Assembly (NCBI RefSeq): GCF_000243735.2
Contig: NZ_AHMP02000003.1
Coordinates: forward strand, 769,001 to 833,000
From: Leptospira kmetyi serovar Malaysia str. Bejo-Iso9
Lineage (GTDB): Bacteria > Spirochaetota > Leptospiria > Leptospirales > Leptospiraceae
Direction of reading: 5' to 3'
DNA length: 64,000 nt
Of the stretch, positions 1 to 16,110 are shown piece by piece. The notes below the pieces were generated by a model. The model was not told the origin of the DNA, ran no database searches, and was given only the letters and a program-made list of their open reading frames with translations. Position numbers and translations under genes: made by a program. Position 1 is the first letter of the stretch. The number at the start of each line of letters is the position of its first letter.

Positions 1-479
1 AGTTGTCCGAAGAGAGAATTTCTAAGTTCCTCTTTCTTTTGGGAAGTAAGATGGTTTTCAATTTCATTCTTCACCTGATCGAAAGACTTTCCTTTAAGCG
101 CGGGGGAATTCTTATACTGATCGTAGATGGCCCGCATTTCTTCGAGGCTCGGAGCGGGAACGTTCGGTTCCATCAATTCCTTTTCGGAAACGTTACGCTC
201 CTTTGCGGCAAGAGCCAAAACCTTCTTGCTTGCAAACTCGGAAAGAATTCGATACAAACGATCGTTAGTTTCCGCGTAGAATTTGCGCGCGATTCTCGGA
301 CTTTCTTTTTCAACGTCCTTGATCGTATAAGTCTTACCTTTGATCTCGGCGACTCCGTCCGGCGTGAAATAGGAAACGAGCGGAAGAATGGTAAATGCGA
401 TATAGATGATAAATGCGGCGGAAAGAATGAGCAGAGGTCTGGATTCCTTTGCTTTCAATTTCTCGATTATGTCTTGCAT
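1..479 (-). CDS. Membrane-anchored protein with SurA-like N-terminal region, truncated by the window edge; possible DsbA-family
   Basis: The frame is open from an ATG at 479 to the left edge, giving the first 159 residues. A GGGAG-type ribosome binding site sits about 10 bases upstream of the ATG. A short charged N-terminus is followed by one hydrophobic segment (about residues 16-38), so the rest is probably periplasmic. Residues 45-159 are helical and charged, with a pattern (KGKTYTIKDVEKE, then VLALAAKERNVSEKEL) like the SurA-type linker that precedes the thioredoxin fold in some DsbA-like oxidoreductases. The catalytic part would lie beyond the window, so that function is an inference; a peptidyl-prolyl isomerase or plain chaperone is the alternative. 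Confidence 0.55.
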   Translation of the reverse strand, partial: MQDIIEKLKAKESRPLLILSAAFIIYIAFTILPLVSYFTPDGVAEIKGKTYTIKDVEKESPRIARKFYAETNDRLYRILSEFASKKVLALAAKERNVSEKELMEPNVPAPSLEEMRAIYDQYKNSPALKGKSFDQVKNEIENHLTSQKKEELRNSLFGQ

Positions 480-712
480 GGAAATATTGCTCCCGATGGC
501 TTGAAAAACGGCGACTGGTTTCCCTTACTTGCCAGCTTAGAAAGGTCGGGTCCTCTGGCAAACGATAAATTCCGACCGTATTCTTGCGTTTGTATGAAAT
601 TCAAGATTCTTTACAAACCTGGGAAAATTTCGAAAAACCGGAGGCTCTTTGTAAAAAAATCCGAAAAAAAACTAAAGTGAATCCCCTATTACCGATAGTT
701 TTAATAGAGATA

Positions 713-739
713 CTTTCGGATTGAAATCGAATCCGAAAG
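713..739 (+). promoter_or_regulatory. Perfect leader hairpin just upstream of a strong ribosome binding site
   Basis: CTTTCGGATT (713-722) and AATCCGAAAG (730-739) form a perfect 10 bp stem with a 7-base loop. Eight bases later comes AAAGGAGG (748-755), an unusually complete Shine-Dalgarno site, and the ATG at 765. No T-tract follows, so a terminator is unlikely; an operator or mRNA leader structure fits better. The rest of 480-764 shows nothing I can name. Confidence 0.5.
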
Positions 740-764
740 CCGATTTTAAAGGAGGTTCGGGTTT

Positions 765-1082
765 ATGAATGTTTCCGGATTAACGATCCCATCTTTTTCG
801 TTTTCCTGGCCCCAGACAAAAGAAGCAGAGCCGACTACGATACAAACACAAAACGCCCCCAAAGACGTAAGAATTTCGGATTCGATTCCGCAGACAAAAA
901 CAAAGCCGGAAAAGAACGAAATCAAACCGGAAGAGCTTGTCATGAAACCTTCTCCGGTATCCTTTGAAGAAAGAATGAATCAGGTCATCAGTCCAGAACA
1001 GATGAAAAATCTTCTTTCCATGATGGTACGTTCCCGTATGAGTGAAAACCCTACCGACCACAAAATCGATGTAAGACGATAG
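765..1082 (+). CDS. Small hypothetical protein
   Basis: A 105-residue protein that I do not recognise. The start is secure: a full AAAGGAGG site lies 9 bases before the ATG. Residues 1-65 are rich in Pro, Thr, Lys and Gln and look disordered; residues 66-105 (SFEERMNQVISPEQMKNL) look like an amphipathic helix pair. There is no signal peptide or membrane segment, so it is probably cytoplasmic. The next gene begins 9 bases downstream on the same strand, suggesting a two-gene unit behind the leader hairpin at 713-739. Confidence 0.7.
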   Translation: MNVSGLTIPSFSFSWPQTKEAEPTTIQTQNAPKDVRISDSIPQTKTKPEKNEIKPEELVMKPSPVSFEERMNQVISPEQMKNLLSMMVRSRMSENPTDHKIDVRR

Positions 1083-1091
1083 AGAAGAATT

Positions 1092-1745
<654 letters not shown>

Positions 1746-1812
1746 AAATTCTTCCTTTTCGTTAAACGAATCCGCTAACTCGTAGACGATCGAAATCCGT
1801 CGCGGATCAGAC

Positions 1813-1840
1813 GTCGCTGTGAAAAATCTAAATCAGCGAC
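1813..1840. terminator. Possible hairpin in convergent gap
   Basis: GTCGCTG (1813-1819) and CAGCGAC (1834-1840) can pair across a 14-base loop between the ends of two convergent genes (1745 and 1848). There is no clear T-tract on either strand, so this is at best a weak terminator or RNA 3-prime structure. Confidence 0.3.
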
Positions 1841-1847
1841 ACAAACT

Positions 1848-2813
<966 letters not shown>

Positions 2814-2873
2814 AACGTTAAAGCGAAACTTCCGCGCCGAAGTTCGCAAAAGTTACGACCAAGATTTCTCTCC

Positions 2874-2895
2874 AAATCAAATCGTCATTTGATTT
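2874..2895. promoter_or_regulatory. Perfect palindrome between divergent thrB and symporter genes
   Basis: AAATCAAAT (2874-2882), CGTC, ATTTGATTT (2887-2895): 9 bp perfect arms around 4 bases, in the middle of the 223 bp divergent intergenic region. The size and symmetry suit a binding site for a dimeric regulator serving one or both genes. No matching regulator gene is adjacent; the role is inferred. Confidence 0.4.
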
Positions 2896-3036
2896 TCGAT
2901 TCCGGGGTTTTGATTTTAGAAAATCAAGGGGCGATTTTATAATTCCGAATTCTTTCTTTCGCGGAATTCTTGTGAACCGAATCGCGCCTTTGAAAAAGAG
3001 TTTTCCCGATCCTACAACGGTGAATTCTGCCTGATT

Positions 3037-4512
3037 ATGCACTTTTCGTTTCTAGATTTGATCGTTCTGCTTTTATATGTGGCACTGGTTCTTTTTTCGG
3101 GATGGTTTACTTCTAGAAAAAAAGACAAGGATTCTTCCTCGTATTTTCTGGCAGGACGGGAACTTTCCTGGATTCCGCTCAGCTTTTCCATCGTCGCGAC
3201 GGAAACTTCCACTCTTACGTTTTTAAACATACCGGGCCTCAGTTATTCCGGGAATCTTACGTTTCTCGGTCTCGGTTTGGGTTTTGTTCTCGGGAGAATT
3301 CTCGTGGCGGAACTTTTTATTCCGATGTATTATCAATCGGGTTTTATTTCCGTCTATGAATGGGTGGGAATCCGTTACGGAAAAGTTTCCCAGAAAACGG
3401 TCACCTTTTTGTTCAAGCTCACTCGGATCTTAGGAGACGGGGTGAGAATGTACGCGTCCGCGATTCCGGTTGCGATTCTTCTCGAAGTCTTTTTAAAACA
3501 ATACGGTTCTTTTGAAACTTCCACGTTGCAAATCGAAATCTTAAGTCTTCTTCTCATTTCCGGAATCACCATTCTTTACACCGTTCAAGGCGGATTTCGT
3601 TCCGTCGTTTGGGTCGACTCGATTCAATTTTTGATCTACGTCGCGGGCGGAATCTTTTCTCTTTTTTATCTGGGTTCTCTTTTGTTCGAAAGAGGTTTCG
3701 ACTTTGCGCTTCTCTTTCAAAAAGCGAACGAAACCAATAAGTTAAGAATTTTTGAATGGAGCGACGTTTCCTCCGCGTATTTTCTGCCGACCGCGATCAT
3801 CGGGGGAATTCTTTTGACACTCGGAACCCACGGAGTCGACCAGATGTTCGTACAAAGAGTTCTCGCCTGCAGATCCGAAGCGGACGCGAAAAAAGCGATG
3901 ATCTCCTCGGGAATCTTCGTGTTCTTTCAGTTCGTTTTGTTTCTCAGCATCGGGCTTCTATTATATTTTTATTATGAAGGTTCTTCGATTCCGAAAGACA
4001 AGGTTTTTTCCAAATTCATTTTGGAAGAGGTTCCTTCTCCGATTACCGGATTTTTGTTGGCAGCAATTTTGGCTTCCGCGATGTCCACTCTTTCCAGTTC
4101 GATCAACTCCCTTTCGTTGACTACAAAGGTGGATTTGAAAATCGAAAGATTCGGTTCGGGAACGTTGAGTCTTTTCTGGGGAATGATTCTTCTTTTAAGT
4201 TCGCTTCTTCCCTTATTTTTGACCACGGGTAAAACGGGTCTTGTGGAACTCGGACTTTCGATCGCTTCTTATACGGTCGGTCCGATCATCGCGATTTTCT
4301 TAAGCGGAAGAATACAATGGTTTTCTTATATGCAAAGTTTGAGGGATTCGTTCGCGTCTTTGGCGATCGGACTTACTCCGGTTTTGACGCTCGTTTTCGG
4401 AAAATGGACGGGGTTCGGGTTTACGCTGCTCGTTCCTTTCGGAATCGGAACCTGTTTTTTACTCGGACTCAGTCTATTGCAAATTCAGAATCGTCTGACT
4501 TCTCAAAGATAG
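3037..4512 (+). CDS. Sodium:solute symporter family transporter
   Basis: An integral inner-membrane transporter of 491 residues with about 13 hydrophobic segments along its length. The N-terminal part (SGWFTSRKKDKDSSSYFLAG then ELSWIPLSFSIVATETS) is characteristic of the SSS family that includes proline, pantothenate and sugar symporters; the SYFLAG region and the unwound TM1 segment (SIVATETST) are where Na+ and substrate bind in relatives. The substrate cannot be read from the sequence. The last 44 bases overlap, tail to tail, the opposite-strand hydrolase gene. Confidence 0.88.
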   Translation: MHFSFLDLIVLLLYVALVLFSGWFTSRKKDKDSSSYFLAGRELSWIPLSFSIVATETSTLTFLNIPGLSYSGNLTFLGLGLGFVLGRILVAELFIPMYYQSGFISVYEWVGIRYGKVSQKTVTFLFKLTRILGDGVRMYASAIPVAILLEVFLKQYGSFETSTLQIEILSLLLISGITILYTVQGGFRSVVWVDSIQFLIYVAGGIFSLFYLGSLLFERGFDFALLFQKANETNKLRIFEWSDVSSAYFLPTAIIGGILLTLGTHGVDQMFVQRVLACRSEADAKKAMISSGIFVFFQFVLFLSIGLLLYFYYEGSSIPKDKVFSKFILEEVPSPITGFLLAAILASAMSTLSSSINSLSLTTKVDLKIERFGSGTLSLFWGMILLLSSLLPLFLTTGKTGLVELGLSIASYTVGPIIAIFLSGRIQWFSYMQSLRDSFASLAIGLTPVLTLVFGKWTGFGFTLLVPFGIGTCFLLGLSLLQIQNRLTSQR

Positions 4513-5286
4513 ATTCCATAATTCTTCGGAATTCGGGCGCCTTGGTGAAGTGCATGTAGTGATCCCCGTCCGGAATTCCGTAGAACTTAGAGTTTGGGAA
4601 AAAACTTTTTGCGATCGGCGTATCCTCTTTGTGAAAGAATTCCGAAACGCCCCCGACGATAAAATACGTCTGACCCGGATACGGCTTTGTCGTATATCTT
4701 CCGAAAAAGTCCTGCAACAATCGGGGTGAACCCGCGATTCCTTCCACGTTGAGTTTCCAACGATACGAACCGGTTTCCGTCCGTTCCAGATTCATTTCTA
4801 AAAAGTTTCTGATAAATGCGTTCGGAAGAATTTTCGTCAAGGCCGCGTCGATTTCCAGTCTGGATTTAAAACCCGAGACGTCCGTTCGCAAACAAGCGAG
4901 TTCGCCTTCGTAGTGAAACGGATAATCTTTCGGAGCGATATCCTCGATAAACAATAAGGATGGAATATTCGGATTTTTTAATGCGAATCCCATCGATACG
5001 AGCCCGCCCATGGAATGTCCGAGAATCACAGGATTCGATATCTTATTTTTCGAAATCCATACTTCCAGATCCTCCACCATCGAAGCGAGAGAATGTTCGG
5101 AAGAATGCGGAGAATCTCCGTGGTTTCTCAGATCCATCAGACATACGTCAGAGTATCTGCTTAAAAAATCCCCCACGCTCAGCCAGTTTTTGGAAGAGCC
5201 GAAAAGTCCGTGTAAAACGAGAATCGGTCCGCAAATCGGCGACAAAAACTTTTCCGAATTAAAATCGATCTTTCGAGAACTGAGGT

Positions 5287-5299
<13 letters not shown>
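4469..5299 (-). CDS. Alpha/beta hydrolase (YbfF/ABHD11-like esterase)
   Basis: A cytoplasmic 276-residue alpha/beta-hydrolase. The oxyanion region HGLFGSSKNW (30-39), the DLRNHGDSP strand (56-64), the nucleophile elbow GHSMGG with Ser96, and the late DGDH with His247 match the small esterases typified by E. coli YbfF. The natural substrate is unknown. Its start overlaps the end of the upstream gene by 13 bases, and with that SH3-like gene and the aminotransferase it forms a tight three-gene unit (3 bases and 13 bases apart). Its 3-prime end overlaps the symporter by 44 bases. Confidence 0.87.
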
Positions 5300-6219
<920 letters not shown>

Positions 6220-6222
6220 CGA

Positions 6223-7440
<1,218 letters not shown>

Positions 7441-7504
7441 GCGGTTCCTCTTTTCATGTTTAACTTTGTGTTTATCTCCGAATGAAATTCAGAAGAAGCT
7501 AAGA

Positions 7505-9214
<1,710 letters not shown>

Positions 9215-9221
9215 TTGTGTC

Positions 9222-9267
<46 letters not shown>

Positions 9268-9364
9268 AAGAATGCGGATGTAAGGCTCTTTTCGTTGCAT
9301 CGGGCAAAAACCGCAGAACAAAAGAATACGAAAAGGCGATTCTTCGCGAAGTTCATACTGAGTT

Positions 9365-10270
<906 letters not shown>

Positions 10271-10399
10271 GCACGCAAACTTTTCGGAAAACCCGATTCC
10301 TTTCCATTCATTTTAGTCCTTTTTTAAAACTCGGTGGGTCTTAGGAAAGGAATTGAAAGCCTGCTTTAGCGGAGGAAACTGACCATTCCATAGGAGAAT

Positions 10400-11396
<997 letters not shown>

Positions 11397-11397
11397 G

Positions 11398-11430
<33 letters not shown>

Positions 11431-11435
11431 CATCG

Positions 11436-12860
11436 ATGTTATTCAATTCCTTACCTTTTCTTTTCCTATTCTTAATCACGTATCTGATCTACTGGAACGT
11501 GAACGGACCGACCAAAAAGAAGGTCCTTCTCGTTTCTTCGATCGTTTTCTACGGTTATTCGCACATAGCGTTTCTGATTCACTTCCTGCTCGTGATCGGA
11601 ATCAACTATTACTTCTCTCTCGAGCTCTGGGATAAAAAGGAAAAGGGAGAATCCACAAGCGCCCTTTTGAAATGGGTGATCGTTCTGAACGCGATCAACC
11701 TGGCCTTTTTCAAATATTACTATTTCGTAATGGACTCTATGAGTTCGATCACCGGAATGGAACTCTGGCAAAAACTCGGAACTTCGGTGGAAATTCTTCT
11801 TCCGTTGGCGATCAGCTTTTATACGTTTCAGTTGATCGCGCTTCAAGTGGATATTCACAGGGATCTGATCCCGAAACGGATCGGTTCGAGCGATTACTTT
11901 TTGTTCATCCTGTTCTTTCCTCAGTTGATCGCCGGTCCGATCATGAGATCCACGGACTTTTTACCGAAACTCGATCATCCCGAAATCGACAAACACAGAA
12001 TGAAACAAGGGATCTTTCTTTTGATCTTCGGTTTGTTTAAAAAATCGGTGCTCGCGGATTCCATCGCCGGAATCATTTCTCCTCTTTATCTCGAACCGGG
12101 TCAATACCACGCCGCCTCGATTTATATCGCGATGTTCGGTTTCGCTTGTCAGGTTTATTGCGACTTTTCCGGTTATACGGATATCGCACGCGGTTCCGCA
12201 TTCTTACTCGGATACGATATCCCCGAGAACTTCAGAGGTCCTTTCTTGTCCTTTTCCTTCCGCGAATTTTGGGGGAGATGGCACGTAACGTTATCGACTT
12301 GGTTGCGAGACTACATATATATCCCTCTCGGCGGTAGCAGAAAGGGAGAATTCAGATCCCAGTGGAACATGTTTCTTACGATGTGTCTCGGAGGACTTTG
12401 GCACGGTGCCAATATCGCCTTCGTGCTCTGGGGCGCGTATTTGGGTTTGATTCTCGCGGTGGAAAGAATTTTAGAACCGAGACCGGCTCCCGGTGCGGCC
12501 AATGTCGGGCCTTCCAAAACGGTTCGTATTTTAAGAAACGTTCTGACTCTCAATCTATTCGTATTTTCCGGGCTCTTTTTCCGGGGCGGTTCGGCCGGTA
12601 AAAACTCGGTTCCGTTCATGCTCGACCTTCTCAGCGGATTCAAGAATTTATTAACCGGTAAAATTCTCCCCCGTTGGGAAGAACTTCTGCTTTTCATTTT
12701 GTTGACCTTGGGACTGAACATGTTTCAATACTTTCCGCAGACCATGGAAAAAGTCGAAAAACGTTCTATGATTCTGATCCCTCTACTCAGCGTTATACTC
12801 CTATTGCTCTTGGGAGTTTTCGGAGACGGCGGTGGAGAATTTATTTACTTTCAGTTTTAA
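11436..12860 (+). CDS. MBOAT-family membrane O-acyltransferase (AlgI/DltB-like)
   Basis: A 474-residue polytopic membrane protein of the MBOAT family. The hallmark region FWGRWHVTLSTWLRDYIYIPLGG (278-300) and the catalytic His323 in LGGLWHGAN are both present, as is YCDFSGYTDIARG (241-253). AlgI relatives transfer acetyl groups across the membrane onto an exported polysaccharide, usually with an SGNH/AlgX partner; DltB moves D-alanine. No such partner is adjacent, so the acceptor is unknown. Its place between an SppA-like gene and a lipoprotein gene suggests envelope modification. Confidence 0.9.
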   Translation: MLFNSLPFLFLFLITYLIYWNVNGPTKKKVLLVSSIVFYGYSHIAFLIHFLLVIGINYYFSLELWDKKEKGESTSALLKWVIVLNAINLAFFKYYYFVMDSMSSITGMELWQKLGTSVEILLPLAISFYTFQLIALQVDIHRDLIPKRIGSSDYFLFILFFPQLIAGPIMRSTDFLPKLDHPEIDKHRMKQGIFLLIFGLFKKSVLADSIAGIISPLYLEPGQYHAASIYIAMFGFACQVYCDFSGYTDIARGSAFLLGYDIPENFRGPFLSFSFREFWGRWHVTLSTWLRDYIYIPLGGSRKGEFRSQWNMFLTMCLGGLWHGANIAFVLWGAYLGLILAVERILEPRPAPGAANVGPSKTVRILRNVLTLNLFVFSGLFFRGGSAGKNSVPFMLDLLSGFKNLLTGKILPRWEELLLFILLTLGLNMFQYFPQTMEKVEKRSMILIPLLSVILLLLLGVFGDGGGEFIYFQF

Positions 12861-12909
12861 AACCCTCCGATAAAAAAGGAGGATCGGAAACGAAAAGGAG
12901 GGACTTACG

Positions 12910-13533
12910 TTGAATCAGAAAAGACTCTCTGAAAACGTTTCGAGATTCCTCCTTTCCGTTTTTCTTGTATGCTCGGGATGTTCTTCTCCCGAATGGATTC
13001 GAGAACTTCCCAAAGATTCCGTCCAAAACGCGGATACGATTCGGATTCCCAGCGGAATGTATATCCGAAACCGTCCCGAACGATCGCATCGAAACACCCT
13101 ATTCTACAAAAACACGGTTCAGGAAAGAATTTTCCTCAACGGTGAAGACGGAACGTTCGAAAAGTCCATGAGAAGGGAAGTCAAAGACGTGAACGAATAC
13201 ACGACGCATATCGTAAGCGGCAAGGGAAAGTATATCGTCGCCGGTAACTGGGTTCTGCTCGAAACCCTCGAAAAAGGGGAAACTTTATTTCAGGGAAACG
13301 GGGAAGCCTTCCAAATCGAGTATGCTCCCTTCAGTCATAAATTGTTGTATCACTACGATTCTTCCTCGAAAACTCTCGTCCCATTATTGTATGAATCGGG
13401 TTATCGGGAAAAGACATACGGACTTTTGGACGGGGTCAGCAAACCCTATTTAGAGGATAAATACTTTCAGATCGCGAGACGGAACTTTCTCAAAAAGGAA
13501 TTCCAGTTCCACGCGTATTTTTACAAACCATGA
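12910..13533 (+). CDS. Hypothetical lipoprotein
   Basis: A 207-residue protein starting at TTG 12910 behind AGGAGGGAC. The N-terminus has a hydrophobic core and a VCSGC segment (Cys24 as the probable lipidated residue), which is loose for E. coli but acceptable in spirochaetes. The mature part is polar and beta-rich with no motif I recognise. Its last four bases (ATGA) overlap the start of the SpoIIE-type phosphatase gene, so the two are translationally coupled and may work together, for example as an envelope sensor and cytoplasmic output; that link is inference. Confidence 0.7.
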   Translation: MNQKRLSENVSRFLLSVFLVCSGCSSPEWIRELPKDSVQNADTIRIPSGMYIRNRPERSHRNTLFYKNTVQERIFLNGEDGTFEKSMRREVKDVNEYTTHIVSGKGKYIVAGNWVLLETLEKGETLFQGNGEAFQIEYAPFSHKLLYHYDSSSKTLVPLLYESGYREKTYGLLDGVSKPYLEDKYFQIARRNFLKKEFQFHAYFYKP

Positions 13534-14510
13534 ATCTATCGGGTTATATCAAAAGCTACTTTCAAAGAGTCGGATGGCTTTTGCCCGTTTTCAACCTCGT
13601 TTGTATCTCCGTATCCGTAATTTTTCTTCAGAACTCCTCCTTTTCCACCAAGGAAAGAATCGTTCTTTACTTCACCGTCGCCGGAGTTCTTTATTTAGTA
13701 AATTATGTTTCCTTTATATTGTTTCTGACTAAGAAAATTCTTCCCGGAGAGGAAATCCGCGGAAAGATGATGAAACGTTACCGAAAAGGCGACGATAGAA
13801 TGCAGAGTTATCTGTTTCCGTTGTCGATCGACGACGAGAACTACGAAATTTTCGGAAGAACCCTCACCTACAATCCGATCGGAGGGGACTTTTACAATTT
13901 TCTCACCGATCCCGAGGGAAACTATTGGATCGGAATCGGAGATTCCGTCGGACACGGTTATCTGGCGGGAATTTTCAGCATGATGATCTTTCAAAAGATG
14001 GCCCTCCTCGTTCGAAAAGAATCGGATCCGTACGAAGTCATCGAACGGATCAACGAGGAACTTCTCAAAAGAACCGAACAGAATCCCACGATCAATCCTA
14101 GTTTATACGCGACCTTTCTTCTCATCAAAGCGGACAAAAACGGCAACGTCGAACATTCCGGTTTGCATCCGAGTTTTGTAGTCTATCAAAAAAACGAGGG
14201 CAAAAACAAAATCGTCGAAACCGACGGTAAGTTCATCTCGACCACGATGAACGCGAGTTTGAAAAACGTACAAGGAAGAAACTCCTTTCGATTGGAATCG
14301 GGAGACATCGTATTTTGCTTTACAGACGGCCTCTACGAACAGAAAAATAACGGAAACCTGTATTTCGGAGAAAGTCTGTTTCGTTTTTTAGAGGAAGTTC
14401 CCAAGAACGATCTGAAAAAAATCGCGGACAGTCTTTTCGAGGAAATCCTAAAACATACGGGCGGAAGAATCCAAGACGACATGACCATTCTCATGATTCG
14501 CAAAAAATGA
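13530..14510 (+). CDS. SpoIIE-type PP2C serine/threonine phosphatase with two membrane segments
   Basis: A 326-residue protein with two hydrophobic segments (about 14-34 and 47-67) and a C-terminal PPM/PP2C domain of the SpoIIE/RsbU kind. Metal-binding aspartates are visible in NPIGGDFYNF (Asp120) and GIGDSVGHG (Asp138), and a later FTDGLYEQ matches the family. These phosphatases usually dephosphorylate STAS-domain anti-anti-sigma factors; a STAS gene lies at 18814 in this window but no kinase gene is adjacent. Coupled by ATGA to the upstream lipoprotein gene and one base from the next gene. Confidence 0.87.
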   Translation: MNLSGYIKSYFQRVGWLLPVFNLVCISVSVIFLQNSSFSTKERIVLYFTVAGVLYLVNYVSFILFLTKKILPGEEIRGKMMKRYRKGDDRMQSYLFPLSIDDENYEIFGRTLTYNPIGGDFYNFLTDPEGNYWIGIGDSVGHGYLAGIFSMMIFQKMALLVRKESDPYEVIERINEELLKRTEQNPTINPSLYATFLLIKADKNGNVEHSGLHPSFVVYQKNEGKNKIVETDGKFISTTMNASLKNVQGRNSFRLESGDIVFCFTDGLYEQKNNGNLYFGESLFRFLEEVPKNDLKKIADSLFEEILKHTGGRIQDDMTILMIRKK

Positions 14511-14511
14511 T

Positions 14512-14805
14512 ATGTTAGAACTGACGCAACTCGAAATCAAAATCCTCAATCTGATTCCCTTGGACGAAAGAGACGCCCGCAAACTCGGAAGAATTCTTCA
14601 CGACGTCACCTTGATTACGGGACTGACCGAGGACGAGATCATCGAGTTCATCCCTTTCGGATTGGAAGAGGAAATTCATATTCTAAAAGTTGAATATAAT
14701 TTCAACGATTTCAAAAAATCCCTCGTTTCCAAACTGACCAAAAGAAACCACAGTTCACCCGCGCTTTCCGCGCCGATCCCGGATACGATTCGCCCTTCCT
14801 TTTAA
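14512..14805 (+). CDS. Small hypothetical protein
   Basis: A 97-residue protein I do not recognise, beginning one base after the phosphatase stop codon, which argues for translational coupling. Residues 1-65 look helical (MLELTQLEIKILNLIPL, then DARKLGRILHDVTLITG), and the Leu/Ile spacing resembles a small winged-helix or helical adaptor. The tail is Ser/Pro-rich. No membrane segment. A role as a partner or regulator of the phosphatase would fit the position but is not shown. Confidence 0.62.
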   Translation: MLELTQLEIKILNLIPLDERDARKLGRILHDVTLITGLTEDEIIEFIPFGLEEEIHILKVEYNFNDFKKSLVSKLTKRNHSSPALSAPIPDTIRPSF

Positions 14806-14814
14806 AGAGGATCT

Positions 14815-16110
14815 GTGCCCTTAGAAGAAGGTCGGAATTACTTTTTCGTTCTGGCAAATCCGGACGCGGTCGTCCGTTTCAAATCCAAAGCCGAACCTTT
14901 TTACGATTTTAATCCCAAGGACATAGAGGAACTTCCGTTTCTGTTCGCGTCATACGCTCTTGTTCCCCGTTTTTTATATTCCGTCGATTGGAACCGAGTT
15001 TCCTTTTCTTCCAAATCCATAGATTCCCGTTCTTATCTGAGTTACGAGGACGGAAAAATTTTTTCCAAAAGCGAACGTTTCCCCGATCCGTCCTTTGAGA
15101 TTTCGGATAACGTTGAATTCCCGATCCGACAAAATCCGTATCGCCCCGTCGGGTCCTCTCCGTTTCGAATTTCCAGGGGCGAATCGGATCTAACGTATGT
15201 CGGAACGATGCAAACCGGCAGTTTCACTCTGTTTCGTCAGAGAAGAAATAAGATGATTTCGACGCGTTATCTTTCATTGAAGGATATCGTAAATCCGGAA
15301 CTTTCGGAAGCCGAGGTGGAAAAAAAGATAGAATCTCTTTATTTCAACGCAAAGGAAAAATCGTATCTATTCCGTCTTGTGAAGATTCTTTTTGCGGGAA
15401 CTCCTTCGGAGGAACAAACGATCGTTTCCAATCTTTTTTCCCACGAACCCGAGTTCGCGGTTTTTCTGAGAGATCAGATCTTTCGGATCGAAATTCTCCC
15501 GTTAATCCACGGACCGTTTTTAAACCGAATTCTAACCGCTCTGGACGAACGGATCGTTCGATTCTCCTATCCAAAATTATCTCCTCCCGTAAAGGCGATG
15601 ATCGAAAGGAACATTTCCAAAAATAAGTTGAAGTCGATCCTAAGTTCTCCGATCAAAAAACCAGAAGCGGGAGAATCCTTGGAAGAAACGATCGAAAAGG
15701 AAATCTTCAAAAACTTTTCGAGAAAGATATATTATGAAAACGGAATATTTCCGATTTACAGGGAAAACTTAGAAGATTCCAAAACCGATCCGAGCCAAAA
15801 CATCGAAACGAACTTTCAAAGCGTTCCCGTAACTTCGAAATTCAATCTTCAGATTTCGGGAAAAAGAGCGATCGAATTGTATGCCGTTACGGAAAAAACG
15901 ATTCTTTTTAAAATCCTGGAATGGATCGAAATCGTTCGAATGGATACATTGATTTCGAAGAGGGAAAGGGACGAACAATTCTTTTTGAAAATTCCGCCGG
16001 GAAGAATTTTGGAAATCCCTTTCTTTCCGGAGTTCCGAATCCTATGCGGGGCCGGAATCACGACGGAAAGAAAGACATTCGAATTTTGTTTATTAGGTTT
16101 TGATTATTGA
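14815..16110 (+). CDS. Hypothetical protein
   Basis: A 431-residue protein starting at GTG 14815, with AAAGAGG 7 bases upstream. I see no signal peptide or membrane segment and no known motif. The composition is rich in Phe, Arg, Ser and Glu, with alternating strands and helices; residues around 190-290 are helical (EKSYLFRLVKILFAG). It is the last gene of the run that includes the phosphatase, and its final 7 bases overlap glpK tail to tail. Function unknown. Confidence 0.65.
   Translation: MPLEEGRNYFFVLANPDAVVRFKSKAEPFYDFNPKDIEELPFLFASYALVPRFLYSVDWNRVSFSSKSIDSRSYLSYEDGKIFSKSERFPDPSFEISDNVEFPIRQNPYRPVGSSPFRISRGESDLTYVGTMQTGSFTLFRQRRNKMISTRYLSLKDIVNPELSEAEVEKKIESLYFNAKEKSYLFRLVKILFAGTPSEEQTIVSNLFSHEPEFAVFLRDQIFRIEILPLIHGPFLNRILTALDERIVRFSYPKLSPPVKAMIERNISKNKLKSILSSPIKKPEAGESLEETIEKEIFKNFSRKIYYENGIFPIYRENLEDSKTDPSQNIETNFQSVPVTSKFNLQISGKRAIELYAVTEKTILFKILEWIEIVRMDTLISKRERDEQFFLKIPPGRILEIPFFPEFRILCGAGITTERKTFEFCLLGFDY

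Noticed and set aside
3..680. A 225-codon plus-strand frame at the left edge
   Set aside because: It is the complement of the truncated membrane-anchored protein gene ending at 479 and has shadow-like composition.
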